A stretch of 64,000 bases of DNA from Opitutales bacterium (GTDB lineage Bacteria > Verrucomicrobiota > Verrucomicrobiia > Opitutales > Intestinicryptomonadaceae), in the NCBI GenBank assembly GCA_015061945.1, contig SUVP01000003.1, positions 124,001-188,000 of the forward strand, given 5' to 3'. A program made the position numbers and the translations under genes. Below are positions 55,086 to 64,000 of the stretch, one piece after another (position 1 is the first letter of the stretch; each line of letters begins with the position of its first letter). The notes beneath the pieces were generated by a model. That model searched no databases. It saw only the letters and a list, made by a program, of their open reading frames with translations, and was not told the DNA's origin.

Positions 55086-55370
55086 ATGGCTAAAAAAACA
55101 GAAAATTCACAAAAAAGTGTTAGCTCTAACAAAGAGCTGACACTTGCCGATTTGCCTATTGGTTCGTCGGCAACAATCGTTAAGATTATTCCAAACGCAC
55201 GTGGTGGAAAAAAATTTGCTGATGTCGGGCTTGTCCCCGGTACTGAATTAGTGATGGAATCGCACGCACCATTTGGCGGATTGATTCGTGTAAAAGTTAT
55301 GGAAACAAGTATGGCTTTGCATAGCGACGATGCGAAAAATATTGTGATGAAAAAGGAATCTAAAAAATGA
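55086..55370 (+). CDS. feoA: Ferrous iron transport protein A
   Basis: 94 residues from the ATG at 55086. An upstream in-frame TTG is less likely. SH3-like small domain with LADLPIGSSATIVKI, GGKKFADVGLVPGTELVMESHAPFGGLIRVKV and a final MALHSDDAKNIVM, the FeoA pattern. A charged N-terminal extension of about 20 residues precedes it. It acts with FeoB at the inner membrane. The stop overlaps the feoB start (ATGA). Confidence 0.95.
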   Translation: MAKKTENSQKSVSSNKELTLADLPIGSSATIVKIIPNARGGKKFADVGLVPGTELVMESHAPFGGLIRVKVMETSMALHSDDAKNIVMKKESKK

Positions 55371-57523
55371 AAAAGAAATTTAAAGTCGCACTGATTGGCA
55401 ATCCAAACTGTGGTAAGACTTCAATCTTTAATATGCTCACAGGAGCACGCCAGCACGTTGGCAATTACCCTGGTGTAACTGTCGAAAGTAAGGCTGGTTC
55501 GTTTACAATCGGCGATGCAGAAATTGAACTTATCGACCTTCCTGGAGTTTACTCGTTGTCATCAAATTCTCCAGAAGAAGACGTAGCTTTTAATGAACTG
55601 ACAAAGGCTGGAATTGACCTCATCTTGAATGTTATCGATTCATCAATCGCGCGCAGAAGTTTGTATCTGACAACACAACTTGCCGAGCTTCACATCCCAA
55701 TGATGCTCGTGTTCAATATGAGCGACGACGCACAGAAAAAGGGAATAAAATTTAATATCGAAAAGCTCGAAAAATATTTTGGCTCGCCAATTGCACAAAC
55801 GGTTGGTCGCACATCAGACGGGGTAAGACCTTTGGTTGAAAAACTCACTGTTGCGCTGGAAAACTTGGAAAATCACGGTGTGCCAATGCTTTCGTACGGC
55901 AGTGATATTGACGATTCAATCGAGGCAGTTGCAAAGAAAATTGACGAATTGAAAATCGAAAGATACGCACATATTCCGTCGAGATTTTTTGCAATCAAAC
56001 TTCTCGAAAGCGATTCTTGCACGATGAAAATCCCCGAGCTGAAATCGGTAATGGGCGAAGTTGCGGAACAGATAAAACACCTTTCAGATATTCACGCAAT
56101 CGACGATACAACAACTTTTATGGCAGATTGTCGATATGCAATGCTCTCGGGTGCGTGCCGTGATGCTGTTATGATGACAGGTGAACGTCGCAGAGAAATC
56201 TCTGATAAAATCGACGCTGTTATGACAAATAAATTCTTCGGTTTGCCGATTTTCTTCTTGGCGATGTATATCACATTCTGGTTTACATTCACATGTGCAG
56301 ACCCAGTTATGGGCTGGATTGAAGAGTTTTTCGGTTGGCTCGCAGACTCAGTAAACGCAGTTTGGAGCGAAGACACAATGCCATATTTACGCTCGATGAT
56401 TACCGACGGGATTATCGCTGGTGTCGGTGGTGTTGTAGTATTCTTGCCGAATATCTTGTTTATGTTCTTTGCGATTGCGATTCTCGAAGAGAGTGGATAT
56501 ATGTCGAGAGCGGCATTTGTTATGGACGGGCTTATGCGTAAGTTCGGCTTGCAAGGTAAATCGTTTGTTCCGCTCGTGTTGGGCTTTGGTTGCACCGTTC
56601 CAGCGATTATGGCAACACGTGGTATTGAATCGGAACGAGACCGCAAGACGACAATTATGGTCCTCCCATTGATGAGTTGCGGTGCGAGATTACCAATTTA
56701 CGCACTATTGATTCCTGCATTCTTTGCTCAAAAATATCAAGCGTTGATGATGTGGATAATTTATTTAATCGGTGTAATTGTCGCACTCTTGGCGGCGAGA
56801 TTGCTGAAAAATACAATCTTTAAAGGCGACGGCGAAGTCTATCTTATGGAATTGCCTCCGTACCGTTTGCCAACATTACGTTCGCTTCTCTTGCATATGT
56901 GGGATAAAGGCAAGGTATATTTGCAAAAAGCTGGGACAATCATCTTGGCGACATCAATCATCTTGTACATCGCAAACACATATCCAGAAAAAACGGAGTT
57001 CTCAAAAGATTACGACGCTTTGACTACACAAGTTGAAAAATCAAATATCGACAAAGAAAAGAAAGAAGAAGCACTCGCTACTCTCGAGAACGAAAAAATG
57101 GCTGAATCGATGGAATATACAATATCGGGCAGTGTAGGTAAATTCCTCGAACCAGTGTTTAAGCCAATCGGTTTCGACTGGAAACTTACAACTGCAACAA
57201 TCGGTGCGTTGGCTGCAAAAGAAGTGTTCGTGTCGCAGTTGGGTATTCTTTACGCAGAGGGCGAAGCCGACGAAGAATCGGATACATTGCGTCAACGTTT
57301 GGCAAAGCATTATACGCCACTGCAAGCATTCTGTATGATGTTGTTCGCATTGTTATCCATTCCGTGTTTTGCGACACTTGCAATTATCAAACGGGAAATG
57401 AATTCTTGGAAAATGATGTTTGCCGAAGCTGGAATTTTGTTTGCGTTGGCATACATTACAACGATGCTCGTTTATCAAGTTGGAAGTTTGTTGCAAATCG
57501 GCACAAAAATAATCGGACAATAA
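55367..57523 (+). CDS. feoB: Ferrous iron transporter B
   Basis: 718 residues. N-terminal G domain with GNPNCGKTSIFNMLTG (G1), IDLPGVYSL (G3) and FNMSD (G4), a helical linker domain, then the membrane part with two gate repeats, including FVPLVLGFGCTVPAIMATRGI and MVLPLMSCGARLPIY with the conserved Cys. The C-terminal region has about ten membrane helices. It takes up Fe2+. Coupled to feoA by a 4-base overlap and followed by a small Cys-rich gene. Confidence 0.97.
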   Translation: MKKKFKVALIGNPNCGKTSIFNMLTGARQHVGNYPGVTVESKAGSFTIGDAEIELIDLPGVYSLSSNSPEEDVAFNELTKAGIDLILNVIDSSIARRSLYLTTQLAELHIPMMLVFNMSDDAQKKGIKFNIEKLEKYFGSPIAQTVGRTSDGVRPLVEKLTVALENLENHGVPMLSYGSDIDDSIEAVAKKIDELKIERYAHIPSRFFAIKLLESDSCTMKIPELKSVMGEVAEQIKHLSDIHAIDDTTTFMADCRYAMLSGACRDAVMMTGERRREISDKIDAVMTNKFFGLPIFFLAMYITFWFTFTCADPVMGWIEEFFGWLADSVNAVWSEDTMPYLRSMITDGIIAGVGGVVVFLPNILFMFFAIAILEESGYMSRAAFVMDGLMRKFGLQGKSFVPLVLGFGCTVPAIMATRGIESERDRKTTIMVLPLMSCGARLPIYALLIPAFFAQKYQALMMWIIYLIGVIVALLAARLLKNTIFKGDGEVYLMELPPYRLPTLRSLLLHMWDKGKVYLQKAGTIILATSIILYIANTYPEKTEFSKDYDALTTQVEKSNIDKEKKEEALATLENEKMAESMEYTISGSVGKFLEPVFKPIGFDWKLTTATIGALAAKEVFVSQLGILYAEGEADEESDTLRQRLAKHYTPLQAFCMMLFALLSIPCFATLAIIKREMNSWKMMFAEAGILFALAYITTMLVYQVGSLLQIGTKIIGQ

Positions 57524-57531
57524 TTTAGTAA

Positions 57532-57696
57532 ATGGAAACAGTTTTCATAGTAGTTGCAATCCTCGTGGCGATAGGTATTTTGTACTTGTCGTCGCGAGGA
57601 AAGAAAAAATCGAAACACGAGTGTTCGTGCGGAAATAGTGGCACTTGTGCGTGTAGCCGTGGCAAGTGCGACTGCGGGAAACACTGGGACGCATAA
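57532..57696 (+). CDS. FeoB-associated Cys-rich membrane peptide (54 aa)
   Basis: Short gene 8 bases after feoB. Translation METVFIVVAILVAIGILY gives one membrane helix, then Lys-rich SSRGKKKSKHE and a tail with six Cys in CSCGNSGTCACSRGKCDC, ending KHWDA. This is the layout of the FeoB-associated Cys-rich membrane proteins seen after feoB in many anaerobes, which may hand on or sense iron. It shares the operon terminator at 57722. Confidence 0.88.
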   Translation: METVFIVVAILVAIGILYLSSRGKKKSKHECSCGNSGTCACSRGKCDCGKHWDA

Positions 57697-57721
57697 ATTT
57701 TAATTCTGATATTACTGCAAT

Positions 57722-57760
57722 AAGGATGTGGATTTTTTATAGTTCATATCCTTTTTTTTA
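57722..57760 (+). terminator. Intrinsic terminator of the porin-feoAB operon
   Basis: AAGGATGTG / CATATCCTT arms (one G-T pair) around a 17-base loop, then a T-run, just after the Cys-rich gene. Confidence 0.8.
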
Positions 57761-57801
57761 AACTTGAATAAGAAAAGCGAAATGTTAAATTTTCAAACGC
57801 T

Positions 57802-58650
57802 ATGAAAAAGATTATATCGTATATGATGTTGGCAGTGCTTGCACTGTCGGTTTCGGCTTGTGATTGTGCAAAATCTTGCGATAAGCCTGCAAAAAAAGAA
57901 CGCAAAGTTGCTGTGCAAATGTGGACTACACACTTCCACCATTTTGATGACGCTATAAAGCAACTCGCAAAGCTTGGTATCAAGTATGTAGAATGTTATC
58001 CTGGTCAAAAGCTCTCGGCATCAATGCCAAAAGCAAAATTCAGTCACTATATGAGCGAAGCTGAAAAAGCATACGCAAAAAAAGTTCTCGCCGATAATGG
58101 TGTCAAGATGATTGCATACGGTTGCACAGGTGCGAAAGACGAAAAAGGTATTAGAATAATCTGCCAATTTGCAAAAGAAATGGGTGCAGATATGATTGTT
58201 ACCGAAGCAAAGGAAGACACAATTCCATTGTGGGACAAAGTTTGCGGAGAGTATGGTATGCGTATGTCGTTGCACTCGCATGAACGCCGTCCAAAACAAC
58301 CAGAGTATAAACATTACGACCCAGCGTTCTTGATGACAGTTATCAAGGATTATAAGAATGTCGGTATTTGTGCAGACAATGGTGCATGGTCACGTTCAGG
58401 TCTCGATGTTGTCGGTGGATTCAAAACTATCAAGGGTAAGCTTTTTGAAATTCACCTCAAAGACCAAAAAACTTTTAACGATTTGAAAAGCCTTTGCACT
58501 CCATACGGCGAAGGCGTACTCGATATGAAAGCAATTCTCGCTGAAATCGATAGCCAAGGTTTTGACGGTTATTTCATTATCGAAGACGGCTCGTATAAAG
58601 ATTATGTTTCGACAGTTGAAAAGAATTTGAAATATTTGCAAAACAACTAA
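57802..58650 (+). CDS. Sugar isomerase/epimerase-like TIM-barrel lipoprotein
   Basis: 282 residues. Lipoprotein signal with lipobox VSAC (Cys20) and a Cys-rich start CDCAKSC. The mature part is a xylose-isomerase-like TIM barrel: VAVQMWTTHFHHFDDAIKQLAKLGIKYVEC, ADMIVTEAKED, LHSHERRPK, GICADNGAWSRSG and LFEIHLKDQK, with His, Glu and Asp at the usual metal positions. It probably acts on a sugar or inositol derivative outside the cytoplasm. In the Bacteroidetes/Verrucomicrobia group such secreted barrels are often linked to polysaccharide use. Own promoter unknown, own terminator follows. Confidence 0.85.
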   Translation: MKKIISYMMLAVLALSVSACDCAKSCDKPAKKERKVAVQMWTTHFHHFDDAIKQLAKLGIKYVECYPGQKLSASMPKAKFSHYMSEAEKAYAKKVLADNGVKMIAYGCTGAKDEKGIRIICQFAKEMGADMIVTEAKEDTIPLWDKVCGEYGMRMSLHSHERRPKQPEYKHYDPAFLMTVIKDYKNVGICADNGAWSRSGLDVVGGFKTIKGKLFEIHLKDQKTFNDLKSLCTPYGEGVLDMKAILAEIDSQGFDGYFIIEDGSYKDYVSTVEKNLKYLQNN

Positions 58651-58670
58651 TCGAAAAAAAATTCAAAAAA

Positions 58671-58711
58671 AAGGACGGCGGAACACCAATGCGTTCCGTC
58701 GCCTTTTTTTT
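58671..58711 (+). terminator. Intrinsic terminator after the TIM-barrel lipoprotein gene
   Basis: AAGGaCGGCGGAAC / GTTCCGTCGCCTT arms with one bulge and one G-T pair, then a T-run. It lies between two convergent genes. Confidence 0.85.
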
Positions 58712-58735
58712 AGCATCTGCCAATGCAGTGCAAAA

Positions 58736-60304
58736 TTATTTCAATATGTATCCATCGGCAAGTTCGCAGAATTCTTTAATCTGATTTTCTTTCCATTGTT
58801 CATCTTTGCCGAGTTCGTTTGCAATTATCTCTGCTACAACTGGTGCAGATTCTTTCGCCGAGCGAGCGTCGAGGAACATCAAGCGGACACGTCGAGCGAG
58901 TACGTCTTCAACAGTTTGAGCAAGTTCGTTGCGAACAGCAAAAATAACCTGTGCTTTTGTGAAGTTGTATTTGGGATGGATTTTTTCGCATGCTGATTTA
59001 TCGTGAGCCGAGATTGCACTGATTTTTTCAGCGTCTGTGCCATAGACATAATTCCAATCAGAGCGATCTACATTTTCTTTGTAGCCGTGCAACTTCATAT
59101 TTGCAGTCGAGCAAGGCTTTGCTGAAATGTTCGCTTTTTTGAGTGCTTGGTTTAGGACATCTTCAGCCATAGAGCGATAAGTTGTCCACTTGCCACCCGT
59201 GATTGTAACCAATCCAGATTTTGAATGATAAATTTTGTGCGAGCGTGAAATTTCTTTTGTTTTTGTCGAACCCGATTTTGTCGGAGCAGCGAGCGGACGT
59301 AGCCCAGCAAACACGCACAAGACATCTTTGCGAGTAGGCTTTTTTGAAAGATATACACCAGCTTGTTTTAAGATAAAATCAACTTCAGATTCAAGAGCAC
59401 GAGGCTCAAGTGTTTCTTCATCAAGTGGCGTGTCCGTTGTGCCGAGGATAGTTTTGCCATGCCAGGGAACTCCGAAAAGAACACGTCCGTCGAACGTTTT
59501 TGGAATCATCAGAGCCGAGTCTCCTCCGAGGAATTGAGCATCTACAACCAAGTGTACACCTTGACTTGGGCGAACTTTCTTCGACGCTTCAGGTGCATCC
59601 ATAAGCATAATATCATCGACAAAAACACCTGTTGCATTGATTACAACTTTTGCGTTAATTTCAAAAGAGTCTTTGTCGGTAAGAACATCTCGTGCGATTA
59701 CTCCAGTGATTTTGCCGTCTTGATTTTTCACAAGGCTTTCAGCTTTGACGTAATTCAAACACGTTGCACCATTGTCGATTGCAGTGAGTGCGAGCGTGAT
59801 TGCCATTCTCGAATCGTCAAATTGTCCGTCGTGATAGACAACACCGCCACGCAAATTTTCACGTGCAAGGGCAGGTATTTCTTTGAGGACAGTTTTCTTT
59901 GAAAGTGGAAGTGAACGTCCCAACCCGAGACGTCCCGCAAGCAAATCATACATTGTCAAACCGATTGTATAAAACGCACGTTCCCACCAACGATATTGTC
60001 CGATAATAAAACGCATATCGCGTACGAGGTGCGGAGCGTTGCGTTTCATTCTTCCACGTTCGTGCAAGGCTTCACGTACGAGAGCAACATCGCCTTGTTG
60101 GAGGTATCTGACACCACCATGCACAAGTTTTGTACTTCTACTTGACGTGCCTTTTGCAAAGTCAGATTGGTCGATAAGTATAGTTTTCAAACCACGAGTT
60201 GCCGAGTCAACTGCGATGCCTAATCCCGTAGCACCACCACCGATAATCGCAACATCCCACGTTGTATCTTTTGCTTTTTTGAGAGAATCGTTTCTATTAT
60301 TCAT
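58736..60304 (-). CDS. glpD: Glycerol-3-phosphate dehydrogenase (FAD-dependent)
   Basis: 522 residues from the ATG at 60304 (MNNRNDSLKKAKDTTWDVAI). An ATG 31 codons earlier adds a non-conserved leader. FAD motif IIGGGATGLGIAVDSATRG, then SSRSTKLVHGGVRYLQQGD, PWHGKTILGTTDTPLDEE and FAGLRPLAAP, all typical of aerobic GlpD. It feeds electrons from glycerol-3-phosphate to the quinone pool. Divergent from glpK across a 98-bp gap that must hold both promoters. Confidence 0.95.
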   Translation of the reverse strand: MNNRNDSLKKAKDTTWDVAIIGGGATGLGIAVDSATRGLKTILIDQSDFAKGTSSRSTKLVHGGVRYLQQGDVALVREALHERGRMKRNAPHLVRDMRFIIGQYRWWERAFYTIGLTMYDLLAGRLGLGRSLPLSKKTVLKEIPALARENLRGGVVYHDGQFDDSRMAITLALTAIDNGATCLNYVKAESLVKNQDGKITGVIARDVLTDKDSFEINAKVVINATGVFVDDIMLMDAPEASKKVRPSQGVHLVVDAQFLGGDSALMIPKTFDGRVLFGVPWHGKTILGTTDTPLDEETLEPRALESEVDFILKQAGVYLSKKPTRKDVLCVFAGLRPLAAPTKSGSTKTKEISRSHKIYHSKSGLVTITGGKWTTYRSMAEDVLNQALKKANISAKPCSTANMKLHGYKENVDRSDWNYVYGTDAEKISAISAHDKSACEKIHPKYNFTKAQVIFAVRNELAQTVEDVLARRVRLMFLDARSAKESAPVVAEIIANELGKDEQWKENQIKEFCELADGYILK

Positions 60305-60372
60305 AAATTTGATATCGGGAAGAATATTTGAAAATAAAGTGTAAGTTTTATTTGATTTAATCCGAATAATGA

Positions 60373-61893
<1,521 letters not shown>

Positions 61894-61916
61894 TTTAAAA
61901 TAGAAGGGGAATTTAT

Positions 61917-62630
61917 ATGTTAGTTTTTCTATCTGAACTTATCGGTACTGCGATACTGATTATCTTGGGCGATGGTGTCGTGGCAAACGTGCTATTGAAT
62001 AAATCGGGAATGAAGGGCGGTGGAAGTGTCCAAATTACACTTGCGTGGGGTTTGGCAGTTCTCATTCCAGTGATAATTTTCGCAGATTCTTCAGGAGCAT
62101 TGTTTAACCCAGCACTCGCAGTTGCACTCGCTTCCGAAGGCTCGCTTGCGTGGAGTTTAGTTCCAGTGTATATCGTTGCAGAAATCATCGGTGCATTTAT
62201 CGGAGGCGTGATTGTCTATGTTTTGTTCAAGGCTCAATTCGACGCAACAGAAGATTCAGGCTTGAAACTGGGCGTGTTCGCAACACGTCCAGCAGTCCCA
62301 AATGTACCATTGAATTTCTTGAGCGAACTTGTAGGCACGTTTATTTTGATGTTTACAATTAAAGGAATCGGACATGCTGTCGGTATTTCAGGTGGAATGG
62401 ATAAAATATTTGTGTTCGCACTGATTGTGTCAATCGGTATGTCATTAGGTGGATTGACAGGCTATGCAATCAATCCGGCGCGCGACTTCGGACCACGTCT
62501 TGCACACGCACTCTTGCCGATAAAAGGCAAGGGGACATCCAACTGGGGCTACGCATGGATTCCGATTATCGCTCCAACAATCGGGGCACTTCTCGCAGTA
62601 GGATTATTCAACATCATTCCTTGGAAGTAA
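61917..62630 (+). CDS. glpF: Glycerol facilitator (MIP family)
   Basis: 237 residues with six membrane helices and two pore loops, SSGALFNPALAVALA and GYAINPARDFGPR (both NPA boxes). The Asp after the second NPA box (NPARD) marks aquaglyceroporins rather than water-only channels. It lets glycerol into the cell for GlpK to trap. A strong ribosome-binding site (AAGGGG) precedes the ATG. Last gene of the glycerol cluster. Confidence 0.96.
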   Translation: MLVFLSELIGTAILIILGDGVVANVLLNKSGMKGGGSVQITLAWGLAVLIPVIIFADSSGALFNPALAVALASEGSLAWSLVPVYIVAEIIGAFIGGVIVYVLFKAQFDATEDSGLKLGVFATRPAVPNVPLNFLSELVGTFILMFTIKGIGHAVGISGGMDKIFVFALIVSIGMSLGGLTGYAINPARDFGPRLAHALLPIKGKGTSNWGYAWIPIIAPTIGALLAVGLFNIIPWK

Positions 62631-62711
62631 TCGCATATTGCAGTGTATAAAGCTTCTCGTTCATCGTCAAAGATAGTGGGATGACTAAAGAAAGATATAA
62701 AAGCGATAGGG

Positions 62712-62740
62712 TAAAAAAATAAGAGCCTAAATAGGCTCTT
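62712..62740 (-). terminator. Intrinsic terminator of tRNA-Pro (minus strand)
   Basis: AAGAGCC / GGCTCTT arms with loop TAAATA. On the minus strand the hairpin is followed by ATTTTTTTA. It may also slow glpF read-through. Confidence 0.85.
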
Positions 62741-62766
62741 GATTAAAGTTTAAAACATCAAAATTA

Positions 62767-62840
62767 TCGGGCCACCGAGAGTCGAACTCGGGACCTCTTG
62801 CACCCCATGCAAGCGCGCTACCAGACTGCGCTATGGCCCG
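62767..62840 (-). tRNA. tRNA-Pro (anticodon GGG)
   Basis: On the minus strand the acceptor CGGGCCA pairs with TGGCCCG. D arm AGCGCAGTCTGGTAGCGC is typical of tRNA-Pro. Anticodon stem CTTGC/GCAAG with loop ATGGGGT (anticodon GGG, reads CCC). T loop TTCGACT. The CCA end is not encoded, unlike tRNA-Gly. Confidence 0.96.
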
Positions 62841-62903
62841 TTGTTTATTGAAAAAATAAAGCTACTTTCTTTTACTCTCTTTGCAAGTTTTTTTTGTACT
62901 TAT

Positions 62904-64000
62904 TTAGTACAACATTTTGTAGAATCGGGCAACTCGCTTTGTTATTGAAGTCAACGCTTGGGCTGGTGTGATTCCAAGTCTGTCGCAGTATTCTTCGATT
63001 CCTATCGAAAGCCCACCATTTTCGCCAACGATAATTGCTTCGTCGCCAACTTGGATTTCATCAAAATCGCTGACATCAATCGTCGCTTGGTCCATCGAAA
63101 CTCGACCGATGACATTCGCTTTTTTTCCACGAATTATTACACTCATTTTTTCGCTTGAATCTCGTGGAACGCCGTCGCCGTAGCCGACCGAAAGCAATGC
63201 AACTTTTGTATCTTTTTCAAGCGTGTATGTTCTGCCGTAGCCAACAGTCGCTCCCTTTGGCAAATTCTTGATTTGGCTGACCGATGTCCTGAAAGTCAAA
63301 ACGTGTTCTGGCTCAAAACCCTTTAATATCGACTTTTCCGACGGTTTCATCCCAAACAAAACAAGCCCAGCACGCAACGCACAATCAAACGGAATTTGCG
63401 AGATATCGCAGACATCGCTGTGATGCAAATAAATCTTTTTTTCTTTTGAATCTATTTTTTCTTTGGCGTGTTTTAGAAATTGTATGTCTGCATTTGCTCC
63501 TTCATTTGGGGCACCTGTACCTGTCCCTAAAAGGCACAATGCTTCGAGATTTAAATATTTTGATTCAAGCAGTGCATCGAGCATAAGTTCGGCTTCGCTC
63601 GCCGACGGAAGTGTGCAATCGGTTGTAGGTACACGCATATGAACATTTATCGATGTGTCGAGTTCTTCAGCGATTTTTTCAAAACGCTTGAGTTCTTCAA
63701 GGCTTGCCAAAACGGGCGTTAGCGAGTTTTCAAAATATGCACGCTCCTCGCCTGCTAACGATGAGGACATCACAATAACACGCCAGCCCGAACCGACCTC
63801 ACGAACTTGTACGCCTTCAGAAACATTTGTAACTGCGAATGCGTCGGCTCCGCTCAACATCAGACGCACGACCGACGCAGATACGCCATATCCGAATGCG
63901 TCGGCTGAGACCAACGCAATGTATCCACGTGTTTTAGGCATAAAAAATCTGAGCTTACCCAAGTTGCGTTCTAACGCACATAGGTCAATTCTAACAGAGC
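62904..64000 (-). CDS. Alanine-racemase-like protein lacking the PLP lysine (5' end outside window)
   Basis: The frame is open to the window edge. Beyond the first internal start it reads SVRIDLCALERNLGKLRFF, the normal beginning of Alr, so the gene starts outside. The usual V-K-A-D-A-Y-G-H-G reads LVSADAFGYG: the PLP lysine is Ser (codon at 63906-63908). Other Alr features remain: GADAFAV, LRAGLVLFG, VGYGRTYTL (Tyr base region), SVGYGDGVPR and GRVSMDQATIDV. The N-S-A-A phosphate loop reads H-S-D-V. Racemase activity is doubtful. It may be a binding or regulatory paralogue, or fused to another domain upstream (MurF-Alr fusions exist). Confidence 0.85.
   Translation of the reverse strand, partial: SVRIDLCALERNLGKLRFFMPKTRGYIALVSADAFGYGVSASVVRLMLSGADAFAVTNVSEGVQVREVGSGWRVIVMSSSLAGEERAYFENSLTPVLASLEELKRFEKIAEELDTSINVHMRVPTTDCTLPSASEAELMLDALLESKYLNLEALCLLGTGTGAPNEGANADIQFLKHAKEKIDSKEKKIYLHHSDVCDISQIPFDCALRAGLVLFGMKPSEKSILKGFEPEHVLTFRTSVSQIKNLPKGATVGYGRTYTLEKDTKVALLSVGYGDGVPRDSSEKMSVIIRGKKANVIGRVSMDQATIDVSDFDEIQVGDEAIIVGENGGLSIGIEEYCDRLGITPAQALTSITKRVARFYKMLY

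Noticed and set aside
55119-55130. A further operator GTTAGCTCTAAC inside feoA
   Set aside because: The arms are separated by 2 bases, not 6, and it lies in coding sequence. Probably chance.

Overview
The window is a low-GC, gene-dense bacterial chromosome segment, most likely from a Verrucomicrobiota member of the Opitutales type, possibly gut-associated. Evidence for this is two large secreted proteins with the same PEP-CTERM tail (VPEPAEWAMILGSLALG...), an mreBCD-PBP2 cell-shape cluster, a meso-DAP dehydrogenase, a Bacteroidetes-style long PurF, and several secreted glycoside hydrolases. The phylum is inferred from recall of protein types, not from a search. About 48 protein genes, two tRNAs and several non-coding or repeat structures can be supported. 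No phage, insertion-sequence transposase, CRISPR array or rRNA was seen.

Layout: (1) 1-7554, minus strand: lysA, a thioesterase, an Agl23-like membrane protein and a very large AsmA-like envelope protein running off the left edge, preceded by dsbD. (2) 7684-18947, plus strand: mreB-mreC-mreD-PBP2, long purF, malQ, ptsI and glcD. (3) 19015-25041: a GH51 arabinofuranosidase, ddh, and a second secreted glycosidase. (4) 25042-25720: a gene-free block holding two inverted copies of a structured repeat, four successive hairpins and a perfect three-way-junction fold. (5) 25721-33042, minus: hisC, a CNNM/CorC protein, aconitase, a STAS protein, an RsbU-type phosphatase and ybaB. (6) 33127-36045, plus: an RmlD-like reductase, a catalytically dead serine-hydrolase homologue and an orphan sugar-binding protein. 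(7) 36046-36412: a candidate metal-regulated small RNA. (8) 36413-43893, minus: leuB-alaS-smc. (9) 44070-48089: two PEP-CTERM proteins separated by a 33/34-bp tandem array and a third copy of the structured repeat. (10) 48357-53594, plus: tRNA-Gly-hisG, small envelope genes, an M20 peptidase, queD-queE and a helical secreted protein. (11) 53658-57760: an iron-uptake operon (porin, feoA, feoB, small Cys-rich protein) behind three palindromic operators. (12) 57802-62630: a TIM-barrel lipoprotein and the glycerol genes glpD, glpK, glpF. (13) tRNA-Pro and an alanine-racemase-like gene that runs off the right edge and lacks the PLP lysine.

The strongest candidate for a new system combines items 7 and 11. 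The same palindrome (GTTAG-N6-CTAAC), followed at the same distance by a TTGACA box, occurs before the porin-feoAB operon and before a stand-alone transcript that ends in a strong intrinsic terminator. This suggests an iron-responsive (DtxR-like) regulon with its own small RNA, functionally like RyhB but unrelated in sequence. The second candidate is the three-copy repeat family. Its two hairpins differ between copies by compensated base-pair changes, and two copies sit within about 10 bases of stop codons, where they would act as transcription terminators.
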